Origin: Phoebastria nigripes
Lineage: Eukaryota; Chordata; Aves; Procellariiformes; Diomedeidae
Assembly: GCA_035582835.1 (NCBI GenBank)
Contig: JAYKAV010002419.1
Span: 978,859-1,042,858, forward strand
Reading direction: 5' to 3'
Length of the DNA stretch: 64,000 nt
A program made the translations under genes and the position numbers. Of this stretch, positions 12,101 through 23,480 are shown one piece after another. The notes beneath the pieces are model-generated. The model searched no databases. It was not told where the DNA came from and saw nothing but the letters and a program-made list of their open reading frames with translations. Numbering within the stretch: position 1 is the stretch's first letter; the number at the start of each line of letters is the position of its first letter.

Positions 12101-14548
12101 TTCAGTTGAATCTGGCTGCAGTTTGTTTCACATTCCTCATTTAGACACATTTCAAACTGTTAGATCTTGATTTTCAGTTCTTCGTGGCTGATTGAAAGCT
12201 CTCAAATGCGCAGTAATGCTGCCTTAACTCCAGCAGAACACAGAACTCCACAGTCATCTCCTTGATAGGGAGAAGAGCGATTCTCAAATGTGTTTTGCAT
12301 ATTTTGAAAAAAATTCTTCTTTGGGGGCAGGTTTGCAAATTAATCTGTCATAAATGCCATCTTATTTATAAATTGTATAACTGAAAACATGATAAGCCAA
12401 TTATGGTATTTAATATATTATTGTTGAAAGATTGCACTGTAACTCCTGTTCTGTACTAGAAATAGCAGTCTAAATCTATAAGTAGGTTATTCCTCAATGA
12501 TCGAGGATTTCAAGTTAATTAATCTGATGAACTATCAACAAATTAACTTCTCTTGTGTCTCTGTCTTTTTACATGAGACAGACACGTATCTTCCTGAAAT
12601 AAAAACTCTACTTACCAAGAGTATGGCTTGAAGGCAAATTGATGGAGACAATGCACAAAGCCTTTGTAGATGTTAAATTTATGTATTCAATTGAATCTTG
12701 AAAAAAAAATTTCATGTGCTGTTGAATCTTGGAATATTAAAATATTTCAAGTGGCACACATTTCTTCTTTGGCCAAACAATCCAATATCCAATGCAGGGT
12801 CAAATTCTGTCCTTGGATTTTCACGTAAGCAAGTTTTGATAGTTTCTCATGGGCAAAGTGGCTTGGAGGCTGAATAAAGAAATGCAGCTGGACAAACCCC
12901 GAAGCAACTATTCCCAGACCTACCTGACAAGGTAGGAAAAGAAACAATAATTACAAGCTAGTCTTTTCAAAAAGGCACCTGGTCTCTGCCTCAATGTTTT
13001 ACTGTACTGGATTATTTGCTTTGGACAGTCTAACACAAGCAGGATCTTCTGCTTTCTGCTGTCAAAAACCAATTCATTTCTTTCAGCAAGAGCTTGAGCC
13101 ACTGTATTCCATGTGTTTGTCATCTCCACGATTCACTTTTGTAATTCATTCACCCTGCCCAGGCTTACTTAAGCTCAGAATGAAGCCATAATTCACAAAT
13201 ATTGTGGTAAACCACATCCTCAGGCAGCGGCGGCATAGAAAGCCTATTATACAGGTGCTTTATCACATCTGCTATACTGGGTTCTGAGAGGAAAAAACAA
13301 TTCCTGTGATAGATTAAGTCTATCCCAATAAGGGCTTCATAAATCAGTGCTACCAAAAGCAGGAGTGGCTCTGAATGTCTGCTGAGATCCAGGAGAGACT
13401 GTAGTCTGGCAGATAATTTAAAAAGAAAGAGAAATGCCCTTAATGGAACTGAGAGAAAAGACCAATCAAGTGTAGGGAAATGGGTCCAGTAACCTCTCAT
13501 TGCTGTAGGATTCACTGACTTGTTACTTCATCGTGCCATTCCTCCAACGGCAAAAGCAAAAGGAAACCCATAGCATGCTCAGAGAAGGAGTTTGAGATTC
13601 AGCTGGGAGAACTCACTGACTTTGGGGAGAAGTCTCAAATCACTGTGAACCAGTTAAAGGCACTTAGGAGGAGGGACATGATAAATTTTGTTAGACAATT
13701 ATCAGAGTAGTTTTGACCTTGGAGTTGGATGTTTTGATGAAGGTTTGGCAGTATTATTCGTTTATTGGAATTGTTTTGCCCGGTTTTACGGGTAGGTGTA
13801 TCACTCAACTCATACCTGCAGCAGGAAGGATGTACCTCCCTACTCTATTATTTTAGTGCAAAAGTTGTAACCCAGTGTGTGAATGACACGATAACTTTTC
13901 AGACAAGGTTAGTGGCAGATTATCTGCCAAGATCCTGACAAGTAAGCAACTTCCAGTCAGACAGGTAAATCAATCTTCCAGAAGGTTAATGTGATATAAG
14001 ACCTATGCATGAGTGAGAAAAGGAACATTAGAGACCAGTGAGGGTGTGCTGAGTTCTTGTGTGGGGGATGCCACGCATGTCTTGGTTCTGAGTATTCCCT
14101 TCTCCTAGACCTGGCCCACTTTTTTGGATCTCAGATGTGTTCAGAATTAAAAGGTATAACAGAGGAGTCTGAATAATACTCTGTCCTCTGGGACAGGTTA
14201 TGCAACTGGATGCTATTTTAACTCTACTAACGAATTTCTTTTCAGTAGCAAAGAAATATATGTGCTGCACTATCAACACATATTCTCATCTAAACCATGT
14301 ACATATTAGATAATACTGTAGAAATAACCCTTTGGATTTTCCCTGCATTAATCAATAACGGATAGATGAACTTTTCTTGGCTTTATTTAGCAGAGTAAAC
14401 ATAAAGCTAACAAGTAACTTAAAGATAAGAAAATCAGACAATGCTGGATTATGTGAGGTCAAACCTATCACAAAGAAGGTGCTATGCCATGTTGGCAGTC
14501 ATAGTTCTAATCCCAGCTGGCTGCTGCTTTGAAGTGGTAATTTATTTC
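6101..14548. other. unique AT-rich DNA, no gene recognised
   Basis: The stretch is mainly AT-rich unique sequence. A moderately GC-rich patch lies at about 7340-7530. Open frames on both strands overlap one another, for example at 10191-10547, and none has a recognisable domain. One exon candidate at 13169-13283 is listed separately. I see no transposon termini here. Confidence 0.65.
13169..13283 (-). other. candidate exon, unidentified (low confidence)
   Basis: The minus strand has a classical acceptor: a pyrimidine tract TTGTTTTTTCCTCTCAG ending at 13284. This is followed by 115 open bases and a GTAAGC donor (GT at 13168-13167). The open frame starts two bases into a codon and ends two bases into the next. 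It would encode about 37 residues including VIKHLYNRLSMPPLPEDVVY. The composition resembles a globular helical protein, but I do not recognise it. The splice sites are better than average. The frame length alone is not statistically compelling. Confidence 0.25.
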
Positions 14549-16320
14549 ATAGAATCATAGAACAGTTTGGGTTGGAAGGGACCTTTAAAGGTCGTCTAGC
14601 CCAACCCCCCTGCCGTGGGCAGGGACATCTTCAACTAGATCAGGTTGCTCAGAGCCATGTCCAACCTGACCTTGAATGCTTCCAGGGATGGGGCATCTAC
14701 CACCCCTCTGGGCAACCTGTGCCAGTGTTTCACCACCCTCAGCGTAAAAAATGTCTTCCTTATATCTAGTCTAAATCTGCCCTCTTTTAGTTTAAAACCA
14801 TTCCCCCTTGCCCTGTCGCAACAGGCCCTGCTAAAAAGTTTGCCACCATCTTTCTTATAAGCCCCCTTTAAGTACTGAAAGGCTGCAATAAGGTCTCTCT
14901 GGAGCCTTCTCTTCTCCAGGCTGAACAACCCCAACTCTCTCAGCCTGTCTTAATAGGAGATGTGTTCCATCCCCCTGATCATTTTCATCGCCCTCCTCTG
15001 GACCCGCTCCAACAGGTCCATGTCTTTCTTGTGCTGAGGGCTCCAGAGCTGGACGCAGTACTGCAGGTGGGGTCTCACCAGAGCAGAGTAGAGGGGCAGA
15101 ATCACCTCCCTGGACCTGTAGGCCACAGTTCTTTTGAGGCAGCCCAGGATACGGTTGGCCTTCTGGGCTGCGAGCGCACATTGCCAGCTCATGTGAAGCT
15201 TTTCATCCACCAGTACCCCCAAGTCCTTCTTGGCAGGGCTGCTCTCGATCCCTTCATCCCCCAGCCTGTATTGATACTGGGNGTTGCCCCGACCCAGGTG
15301 CAGGACCTTGCCCTTGGCCTTGTTGAACCTCATGAGGTTCACGCAGGCCCACTTCTGGAGCTTGTCCAGGTCCCTCTGGATGGCATCCCATCCCTCAGGC
15401 GTGTCGACCGCACCACTCAGCTTGGTGTCATCAGCAGACTTGCTGAGGGTGCACTTGATCCTACCGTCTATGTCATTGATGAAGATGTTAAACAGTACTC
15501 CTCCCAATACGGACCCCTGTGGGATGCCACTCGTCACTGACCTCCATCTGGACATTGAGCCGTTGACCACTACCCTCTGGATGTGACCATCCAACCAATT
15601 CCTCACCCACCGGACAGCCCACCCATCAAATCCATGTCTCTCCAGTTTAGAGAGAAGGATGTTGTGGGGGACCATGTCAAAGGCCTTACAGAGGTCCAGA
15701 TAGACGACATCTGTAGCCCTTCCCATGTCCACTGATGTAGTCACTCCATCATAGAAGGCCACTAGGTTGGTCAGGCAGGACTTGCCCTTGGTGAAGCCAT
15801 GCTGGGTGTCTCGAATCACCTCCTTGTCCTCCATGTGCCTTAGCATAGCTTCCAGGAGGATCCGTTCCATGATCTTCCCAGGCACAGAGGTGAGACTGAC
15901 TGGCCTGTAGTTCCCTGGGTCTTCCTTTTTTCCCTTCTTAAAAATGGGGGTTATGTTTCCCCTTTTCCAGGCAGTGGGAACTTCACCGGACTGCCACGAC
16001 TTCTCAAATACGATGGATAGTGGCTTAGCAACTTCAGCTGCCAGTTCCCTCAGGACCCGCAGATGGATCTCCTCGGGTTCCATGACCTGCAGGTTCCTTA
16101 GAAGGTCTCGAACCTGATCTTCTCCTACAGTGGGTGGCTCTTCATTCTCCCAGTCCCTGCCTTTGCCTTCTGCGGCTTGGGCGGTGAGGCTCGAGCACTT
16201 GTCGGTGAAGACCGAGGCAAAAAAGTCATTGAGTACCTCCGCCTTCTCTGTATCCCAGGTAACCAGGTCTCCCGTTTCGTTCCTCTATTTCCTCTGTTTC
16301 TTTCTGGCCTGAGAGATGCC
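14549..16320 (-). mobile_element. CR1 LINE, 5'-truncated, relatively young copy
   Basis: This is a minus-strand CR1 non-LTR retrotransposon. The 3' terminus at 14549-14560 has the tandem TCATAGAA repeats, followed inward by a short 3' UTR and the end of ORF2. The copy retains the reverse-transcriptase domain and the C-terminal region but lacks the endonuclease half, so it is 5'-truncated near 16320, the usual CR1 fate. No target-site duplication is visible. Its well-kept frame makes it one of the least degraded CR1 copies in the window. The 5' limit is approximate, because homology fades upstream of the in-frame stop at 16285-16287. Confidence 0.95.
14635..16284 (-). pseudogene. CR1 ORF2 reverse-transcriptase fragment with one internal stop
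   Basis: One continuous frame of about 549 codons runs from 16284 to the terminal stop at 14635. It is interrupted only at 14950-14952 by TAA, where CR1 copies I know have Glu in the motif Y-E-D-R (a single GAA to TAA change). Upstream of the first Met at 16083 the frame continues through [17 protein letters not shown]. Recognisable RT blocks in order are [34 protein letters not shown] (motif A), [10 protein letters not shown] (motif B) and the catalytic box at 15427-15438. That box reads S-A-D-D instead of the usual F/Y-A-D-D. The C-terminal part (LGLFSLEKRRL to the end) follows the stop. The enzyme would copy CR1 RNA at a nicked target, but this copy is dead: truncated, stop-containing and altered at the active site. 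Confidence 0.93.
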
Positions 16321-16640
16321 AGTGACTTCTGACGTGCCATCCTCATCACAAGTGCTACATTGGTGTTTTGCTCCTCAGTTACCTGTCTGTGTAGAATGGA
16401 GTGCAGTTTTACCTGACACACCCCATGCAGTTACAACACATTGGTAATCTGTGGACAAGTAATGTGCAAATGTGATCATTCATAATCAGTGGCACAAAGT
16501 CCATGTGGANGCCGGTCATGAGTGATGTATCCCAAGGGTTGATGTTGGTGCCAATATTTATTGTTTAATGTCTTTATTAATAACATAGACGGTGGGATGG
16601 AGTGCACCCTCAGCAAGTTTGCAGACAGTAACTGGGAGGA

Positions 16641-17078
16641 GTGTCTGATGCATCAGCTGGTTGTGCTGCTGTTCAGAGGGACGTGGGTAGGTTGGAGAAA
16701 TGGGCTGACATGAACCTCCTGAAGTTCAACAAAGGGAAAAGCCAGGCCCTGCACTTAGGGAGGAATAACCCCAAGCCCCAGTACAAGCTGTGGTTCAAAT
16801 GGCTGGGAAATGGCTTTGCAGAAAAGGACCTGGGGGTTGTGATGGACACCAAGCTGACCATGAGCCAGGAATGGGCCCTTGCAGCAAAGAAGCCCAACAG
16901 CCTCCTGGGATGCATTAGGAAGAGACTAGCCAGCAGGTTGAGGGAGGTGATCCTTCCCCTCTACTCAACCTTGGTGAGATCAAATCTGGAGATCAAAGCT
17001 GCATCCTATGCTGGGCTCCCCGGTACAAGAGATGCATCGGCATACTGGAAGGAGTCCAACAAAGGGGCACAAAGATGA
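16641..17078 (+). pseudogene. CR1 ORF2 remnant (post-catalytic RT region)
   Basis: The longest surviving open piece of the plus-strand CR1 is about 145 codons. It contains VQRDVGRLEKWADMNLLKFN, the conserved LHLGRNNP segment, AEKDLGVVMDTKL and [13 protein letters not shown]. These match the region immediately downstream of the CR1 catalytic box. The frame is lost near 17010-17080, where the YCSCGLT-type region is garbled. The catalytic aspartates lie upstream, near 16620, where the FADD segment is already damaged. It has no coding capacity. Confidence 0.88.
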
Positions 17079-17191
17079 TTAAGAGATTGGAGCATTGATC
17101 ATATGAGGAGAGGCTGTGAGAGCTGGGATTGTTCAGCCTGGAGAGAAGGCGGCTCAGGTAGATCTTATCAATGTGTACAAATACCTGATGG

Positions 17192-17196
17192 GAGGG
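17192..17196. repeat. target-site duplication GAGGG (left)
   Basis: GAGGG directly precedes the TG of the LTR at 17197. An identical copy follows the CA at 17727. Both copies lie in CR1 sequence, which fixes the insertion site. Confidence 0.9.
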
Positions 17197-17727
17197 TGTT
17201 GTGGTTTAACCCGGCCGGCAGCCAAACACCACACAGCCGCTCGCTCACTCCCCCCTCCCCTCAGTGGGATGGGGGAGAGAATCGAAAAAAAAAAAAAAAA
17301 AAGTAAAATTTGTGGATTGAGATAAAGACAGTTTAATAAAAAAGAAAAGGAAGGGAAAATAATGATGATAATAATAATAATGATAGAATATACAAAATGA
17401 GTGATGCACAATGCAATTGCTCACCACCCGCTGAGCGATACCCAAGCCGCGATCGCTACTTCCTGGACCACGCCTCCTATTTATATATTGAGCATGACGT
17501 CACATGGTATGGAATACCCCGTTGGCCAGTTGGGCTAGCTGTCCAGGCTATGTTCCCTCCCAGCTTCTTGTGCACCTGGCAGAGCATGGGAAGCTGAAAA
17601 GTCCTTGACTAGCAGACTACTTAGCAACAACTAAAAACATCAGTGTCTTATCAACATTCTTTTCATACTAAATCCAAAACACAGCACTAGGAAGAAAATT
17701 AACTCTATCCCAGCCGAAACCAGGACA
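17197..17727 (-). mobile_element. solo ERV LTR nested in CR1
   Basis: This is a 531-bp solo LTR with TG...CA ends and 5-bp GAGGG duplications on both sides. Sense runs on the minus strand: the U3 edge TGTCCTGGTTTC is at 17727 and the U5 edge CCACAACA at 17197. In sense order it has a CRE-like TGACGTCA (17495-17502), a TATATAAATA box (17478-17487), an ATTAAA-type polyadenylation signal in the TTTATTAAACTGTCTTTATC block, and a U5 ending in TTAAACCACAACA. A poly-A stretch (plus strand 17285-17302) and AAT-type microsatellite runs have expanded inside it. No internal retroviral sequence remains, so the provirus was lost by LTR-LTR recombination. Confidence 0.95.
17478..17502 (-). promoter_or_regulatory. 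LTR core promoter: CRE plus TATA box
   Basis: In minus-strand sense, a perfect CREB/ATF palindrome TGACGTCA (17495-17502) lies eight bases upstream of TATATAAATA (17478-17487). The arrangement is kept in the other copies of this LTR family in the window, consistent with the retroviral U3 promoter. Activity today is unknown. Confidence 0.7.
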
Positions 17728-17732
17728 GAGGG
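17728..17732. repeat. target-site duplication GAGGG (right)
   Basis: This is the second copy of the GAGGG duplication. It is followed by TGAAAAGAAGATGG, where the interrupted CR1 resumes. Confidence 0.9.
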
Positions 17733-18048
17733 TGAAAAGAAGATGGAGCCAGACTGTTCTCAGTGGTGCCCAGTGACAGGGCAAGAGGCGATGGGCACAA
17801 ACTGAAACACAGGAAAACCCATTTAAGCATAAGAAAAATTGTCTTACTGTGAGGGTGGTCAAACATTGTAACAGGTTGCCCAGAGAGGCTGTGGGGTCTC
17901 CAGTCTTGGAGATATTAGAAATCCAAGTGGACATAGCTCTGAACGACCTGCAGTAGGTCACCTTGCTTTCAGTGGGGTAGTGGTGTCAAACTCGATGACT
18001 CCCAGAAGTCTCTTCCAGCCTCAATGATTCTGTGATTCTGTGACCTGC

Positions 18049-21000
18049 ATATAATCAGAAAAATCCTCACTGTAAGCACCACCCTATAAAGCTTGTGCTT
18101 TTATAATAAGAATAATTCCACAGCAGATATTCTAGAGTCCTGCTTTTCTGGAGTAACCCACCTACTCAGTTGCTTCCTCTGAAAAAGAATCCCTGCTGAA
18201 ATTCGTGGTGATCACAGGGAGCACACCGTGACAGGAGTGGCTGTTTTATCTGTGAGTAATCCTGTTGCTCTCATAATTATGCTACTAGTTTCCTGAGGTG
18301 TATTGCTCCCACTGCTTGATAACCATGGACAAGTTATTAATAATTCATGGGATGTCTGTTTTTGAAGAACTTGACGACCTGTCAGATTTGCCCCCTGAGA
18401 TGGTAGATATCTAACATTCTCTGTCTCTCCTAAAAATAAATTATTTGTAAATTGTCTTCTTTTGGAAAGGAGTGATAATGTACCTTCACACAATTCTGAG
18501 ATTTGGGGATTTACCAAAATCACTGGGGATGACCAATGAACTTTAATTTATATTTAGCATTTGTTGCTTGCTGCACAGTTGAACAATTAACACCATCATT
18601 ATTACAGAACACACGCCACTCCCCCAATTCTTTATCGGTGGTGTTTATTGACATTTATCCAAAAGTCTTTTTTTTTAAAATGAAAATCTATTCAAGGGTC
18701 TTCCTTCTGACTTTACTTAGTATTTGCCACCTCTCTGCTCCTTGGGTGCCTCTCTGTATCCTGTTTAAATATAGTCAAACACACACAAATGTTCCTTCTT
18801 TTCTCCAAGATACCTGTCTATTAGATGATCTGGTGNATTCATTGGTGAACAGCTTACAAATTTGGTTTGATACGGAGGTCTCCTTTCATTTATCTTGAAT
18901 ATGATTTTGTACATAAAATTGCAGATGAGAACTTGGCTGGATTTTCAAAAGCAGGACTTTGAATCCTGAGATTGCAGAAAGCCTTAGAGGACCCTGTCCA
19001 AAATTGCTTGCTCGTAGTTGCCCAGGATGTGTGGGAGCACTCCAAGCTCTAGCATGTTCTGCCTGTTTGTTAAACTACCCTTCCGTTTCCAAGGCCAATT
19101 TTTGAGGAAGCTGCAATATAGAAGACTGTTGGCACAAACAGTAATCTGTGCAATCATTTGGCTTCTATTTCCAATAAAGCGAGCAGACTATCACTAGTAA
19201 CAAGCATATGTCTTTTAAAAAAATAATTTACTTTATAACTATGGTGGAAGGGTGGCATGGATATATTATTCATATATCAAAATTATTCAGATTGTGCCTT
19301 CAAATATGAAAAAACCTCTGATACGACAAGTTCTAGAGATCTCCCCTTTTAAGAATGAGCTTTAGTTGGTGAGAAATTCTGGCTGAAACAAATGAAAGAA
19401 TCCGGTAATACAGACTGGGCGAGGACCTGCATCCTCTCATCTCCTCGCCTCTGGCCTGGACCAGGAGAAGTGGGCATCTTTTAACCAGCTCCAATAATAT
19501 TTTTGCTGTGCAGGCATTTGTCTGTATTTACAGGGAATTCAGAGCGTGCTTCCACTGCCGGTCCAAATAAACTGCTCCCCTGAGAGCTGACTCTAGGCAG
19601 AAGTACTGGGACGTAGCCCTGCAAGCTGCCTCATCTCCTAGCCCTAAAGCAATACAGGGGAGGGAAGAAACAACCCTACAGTTTTCAGGCCCACTGTGCT
19701 GGGCCTGGTGGCATTCCTGGCTCCTGTATTCTTGGGGCCTTCTGCCCATGCTCCAGGTGTGTTGCAGACGTGCCAATGGGCAGCCTGCTCACTGCAGTCA
19801 GGTCACGGAGTGGTACCACGTGGCAAGGAGTGCTGGTCCCCCTGGCGTGGCCTGGGCCTGGTGAGAATTCATGGTTGCTGTTTCGTTCCTCTTTGACATA
19901 AGCAAACTGCAAATGACCCTGAAGCAAGTACCCTTACGGTGCCCATGCACGTGTCTAATTTATGGCTGTCACATGCAGTTAGAGTCACTGCATCTTCATG
20001 CTCTTTACCAATTGGGAAGAAAGGCAGTAAAAGAAAATCTCTTACTTTATTACACACAAATATCCACTTCTGAAATAATGTTTTTTGGTAGTAGTTTATA
20101 ATAATTTGTCAAAAGCATTTCTATTCCCTCTACTTTATGTTGAAATTGCTGATAATTCATGTGTGTAGTTGCTTTCACCATACCCAAAATGCTTAAAAAG
20201 TTGAAGAAGAATCCAGGAAGACTTTCAAATTGGTTTATGTCTTTTGTTTTCAAGTTACCACTGATAAATATTTCTGTTTATGATTTCAGAGAGTAGTCCT
20301 ATGGACTGTCACTGTGTTCCCACTCTTCTAGATAATCACTTGCCTTAAGATACTGCTTTCAGAGCAAGGGAGAAATTTCCAGCATCTTATTTTTAAAGAC
20401 CTGCAAAATTAACTCTCAGATTTCTGCTGAGCCTCGCACATTTCAAATGTCAGACTGTGAAATAATGCTACAAATTGTATCATCTGAGCTACTTCCACTC
20501 TCTGAACTGCAATTGCTGTTGTCTGCCTGTAGGAAGAGAACTAGCTCTGTTGGAGCAAGATGCAGATCTGCGTTGTTAGTGTTTCTATAATACCCATCTT
20601 GTATGCTGGTGGCATGCTGAATAAATTGATCTGGTTCATGCACAGATTTACTTCTTAATGAAAAAAAGTTTAATTAAGAAGATCAGCGTTAATTTAAAGT
20701 CATTAAAAAACCCTTAACATATTGTTGTAGATTTCTTAGTGCTGAAAAGCTTGTTATGTGTTCAAGCCTGCTAGCATGAACAGTGACGTATGAACCTATG
20801 TTATGTTTGCTTATAATATTCTTTGCTGACATCTAAAACGTGTAACAGGTACGAAACCTGACCAACTTTTATTTTGATGGAGTTGACCTCTATCTTTGTC
20901 GTTTCTTTGCTGTTTTATTGACTGCAAGGTTTAGCCAAAATTGGGAGAGAGGATGAAAGGCTGAGAAAGTCAGCATTTATATAGAGCCCATTGGGACTGT

Positions 21001-21242
21001 GTTCACTTTGAATGCAAAAACAGGGAAAGCCATGCCTCTCTGGCTCGTTTTGCATAGTTTCTTCTCCATATACAGGTACAATACAGTTTCAGTCTTAATT
21101 GTTCATACTATTTCTAGTGGCTGCCTTCCAAATTGTTTCCTCTTAAACAGGACACTGCCACATTATCAGTTGGGGATGTCCTTTGTTACGTTTAGTACTT
21201 GCAGGCTTTGACATATCACGTAGAGAATTAATGTTTATAAAG
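18049..21242. other. unique DNA, no gene recognised
   Basis: The stretch is AT-rich apart from a GC-richer patch at 19540-19890, where open frames overlap on both strands without recognisable domains. A low-confidence exon candidate lies at 20443-20655. No transposon ends were seen. Confidence 0.6.
20443..20655 (-). other. candidate terminal exon, unidentified (low confidence)
   Basis: The minus strand is open from about 20655 to a TGA at 20443-20445. Two acceptor-like sites precede open sequence: CTTTTTTTCATTAAG just upstream of 20655, and a stronger AGTTCTCTTCCTACAG with AG at 20528-20527. Use of the second gives 27 codons, rich in Ser and Asp with SSESGSSSDDT, and then the stop. That could be the C-terminal tail of a protein. 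I do not recognise it, and no upstream exon is established. Confidence 0.18.
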
Positions 21243-21433
21243 TAGACATTAGGAAAAATCTGATAGTGACAGATAGCTTGGGGGAATTGTAAAGTCTCCA
21301 AGAAGGGACATCTGTGGGAACAGGTTAGACAAGCATGTCTGGGTGCATTTCCATACCATCACTCCTGGGCAGGGTGGTGTCAGCTACCGGATGACCTCAT
21401 GGTCCCTCCCAGCCCTTCTTTCCTCTCATTCTA
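21243..21433 (+). mobile_element. old CR1 3' fragment
   Basis: The segment has the order TAGACATTAGGAAAAATCT, then AACAGGTTAGACAAGCATGTCTG, then GATGACCTCATGGTCCCTCC and an ending CATTCTA. This matches the 3' coding end and 3' UTR of an ancient CR1 subfamily. It is diverged, with no open frame. Confidence 0.82.
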
Positions 21434-23439
21434 CGTTACGCATTTTACATACTTATGAGCTCCAGGTTTCATCCAAAAGTTGATCTTTCTGGCAATCGGG
21501 ATTTGTGTATTTTTTTTAACAGCGCGGCTGTTACTTCACTTGAGAGTTTAAAATGTTATTCATGTTTTCAGTGGAGGTGGATAACTAAACAAAAAATTAA
21601 CCAGATTCATAATTGCTGTAAATTTGCTTTGTTCCACTGAAGTCTAGGCAGTAATCCCAATTTCACTCCATCTAAGGATGTGAACCAGTATTTCATGTGC
21701 ACCAAAACATTATTAAAGACAGTGATAAAGGCAACAGGCTTTTCAAGTGAGTAGGTAATGGAGGTGGGCATTTCTGGAGGCTGATAATGCTATAGATGCA
21801 AAACCATTTGCCTATGATTTTTAATATGCTATCAGATGGGGTGTGCATAGATATTTGAACTTTTTGAAGTGACAAATTATAACATCCTTAGAAATTAAAT
21901 GTGATGTTTAAGAAAGTTACTGAGTGTTAATGGATTTCTTCATTTGTTTTTTCTATACTGGGTTTCATTCTGAAGCAATTCAGGAAAAGAACAGAGGAAC
22001 CTATAAACATTTTGCGAATATTAAGATGAAGTTCCAGAAGAACTAATGAGTATGTAATTGGAAACACAAATTTGCATACAAATTTGAACATGATATTTCA
22101 AAGCTTGCAAACATCAAAGTGTATTAAAATGACAAGCTATCCATGCCAGTGTACAGTTTTTATTTTAAATGGGAGAAAGAATAAAATATAAAGGTTTTAC
22201 TTGTGAGATGGATAATTATATCAAATTGCTTTAGGCAAAAGGCAACATCAAGTCATCGTGTCATGCATTTGCTTTGCTTTTTTTCCTGTTATTGTATGCA
22301 ATTTCTGTGTACCTTGGGGGTCAGAGAAGTGAAACATGTGTCAGGCATATTAAGATAATAGAGAGTCACAGCTTTCCATCTAGCAAATAATAGAGGCATC
22401 TCTTACTCCTATTTTTAACTCTAGGCAAATATGCATGTATGAATCATCTTCGTTTCATTCACGGGGCACAGCAGAAACTCGCTTGTCTCTGCTTTGCTAA
22501 CCTGAAACTCCAGAAGCTGCCCTGGCTATGAGTGACAAAGTCTGCAAGTCCCTGAGTGGAGAAGTGCTATGCTGAAGGGAAGCTAGTGTAGGTGTCACCG
22601 CTCTAACCACAGGACAGTCTGCAGAGGTGCTGCAGCAGCACGTGGCTTCACTCTGACCAAGGCTCACCCCCTGAACTCTCCGACTCTTATATTTGCCTAC
22701 TGCAGGTGGAGAAATGGGGAGCCAGAATGGATTCAGGGTTGTACTGTTGTGCTTGTATGCTGTCATGCTGAGCTAACGCTGCTGCACTCAGCTGTATGAG
22801 CTTCCTGGCTCATGTCACACTAACTCAGGGTTTTCTGCACCATATTTCATTACTACCTGCCACTTCCTTAGTATGTTCTGCTTTGCATCAGGACTGTACT
22901 AAATCCTTCATTACTAGAGTCCTCTCCTACTACCTTCACTTGGGAGCTAGAAAGGCTGTTACGTCTGGCTAAGTAAAACATGCAAGTGGTATATGAAATG
23001 ANTAAGTGGTAGTATCTAGTTTTTGACTGTCACTTGGATGTGCAAAGTAATCGCCTGTGTAGTTGGCAAGAGGTTAAAAAAAGGGCTTGTGCAGAAAAGT
23101 AAAGAATAAATAGCGATGGGCTTTTAAAGGCAGTGAAGAATGTCAGACAGATTCCTCTCATCTGCGGAGGACACCAGGTCATGGCAAGCATTCTTATCAA
23201 TGTGTGAATTTTCTGCAGTCTTTAAATGCAACTGCACTTGAGAGTTCAGAAGGTTTACTGGTGTAATGCATGGCAGCAATTTAGCAGAACTGTAAGAAAA
23301 GCGTGGATCGGTGCTCCTCTCTTGACTTGAATTCCAAACAGAAATATATCAGAGAAATTCAATACTAATACAGCAGGATTCTTACATATTGACTTTGTCT
23401 ACTTGCTGACCTTCGGCATTGAGGCTTTGTGAGAGAGGC

Positions 23440-23440
<1 letters not shown>

Positions 23441-23478
<38 letters not shown>

Positions 23479-23480
23479 GA
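23441..23480. repeat. (TG)n(TA)n microsatellite
   Basis: A short TG run passes directly into an uninterrupted TA run and ends in ATGTATATGA. It is probably length-polymorphic. Confidence 0.92.

Larger units (their letters stand above)
16505..18048 (+). mobile_element. CR1 LINE, 5'-truncated and split by an LTR
   Basis: A plus-strand CR1 occupies 16505-17196 and 17728-18048, interrupted by a solo LTR. The left part begins in the RT region (a GIPQG-like block, then INNIDGGMECTLSKFAD) and runs through the region after the catalytic box. The right part carries the C-terminal coding remnant and a 3' end with repeated GATTCTGTGA. Removing the LTR and one copy of its GAGGG duplication restores collinear CR1 sequence. 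It lies head to head with the minus-strand CR1, about 185 bases away. It is more degraded than that neighbour, with several frame breaks. Confidence 0.93.

Noticed and set aside
14962..15586. Plus-strand frames of 192 and 100 codons inside the CR1
   Set aside because: They are antisense shadows of the CR1 RT coding strand.
16125..16421. 98-codon minus-strand frame upstream of the CR1 RT frame
   Set aside because: It is out of frame with the real ORF2 reading, which continues from 16083 up to the stop at 16285-16287 with recognisable CR1 residues.
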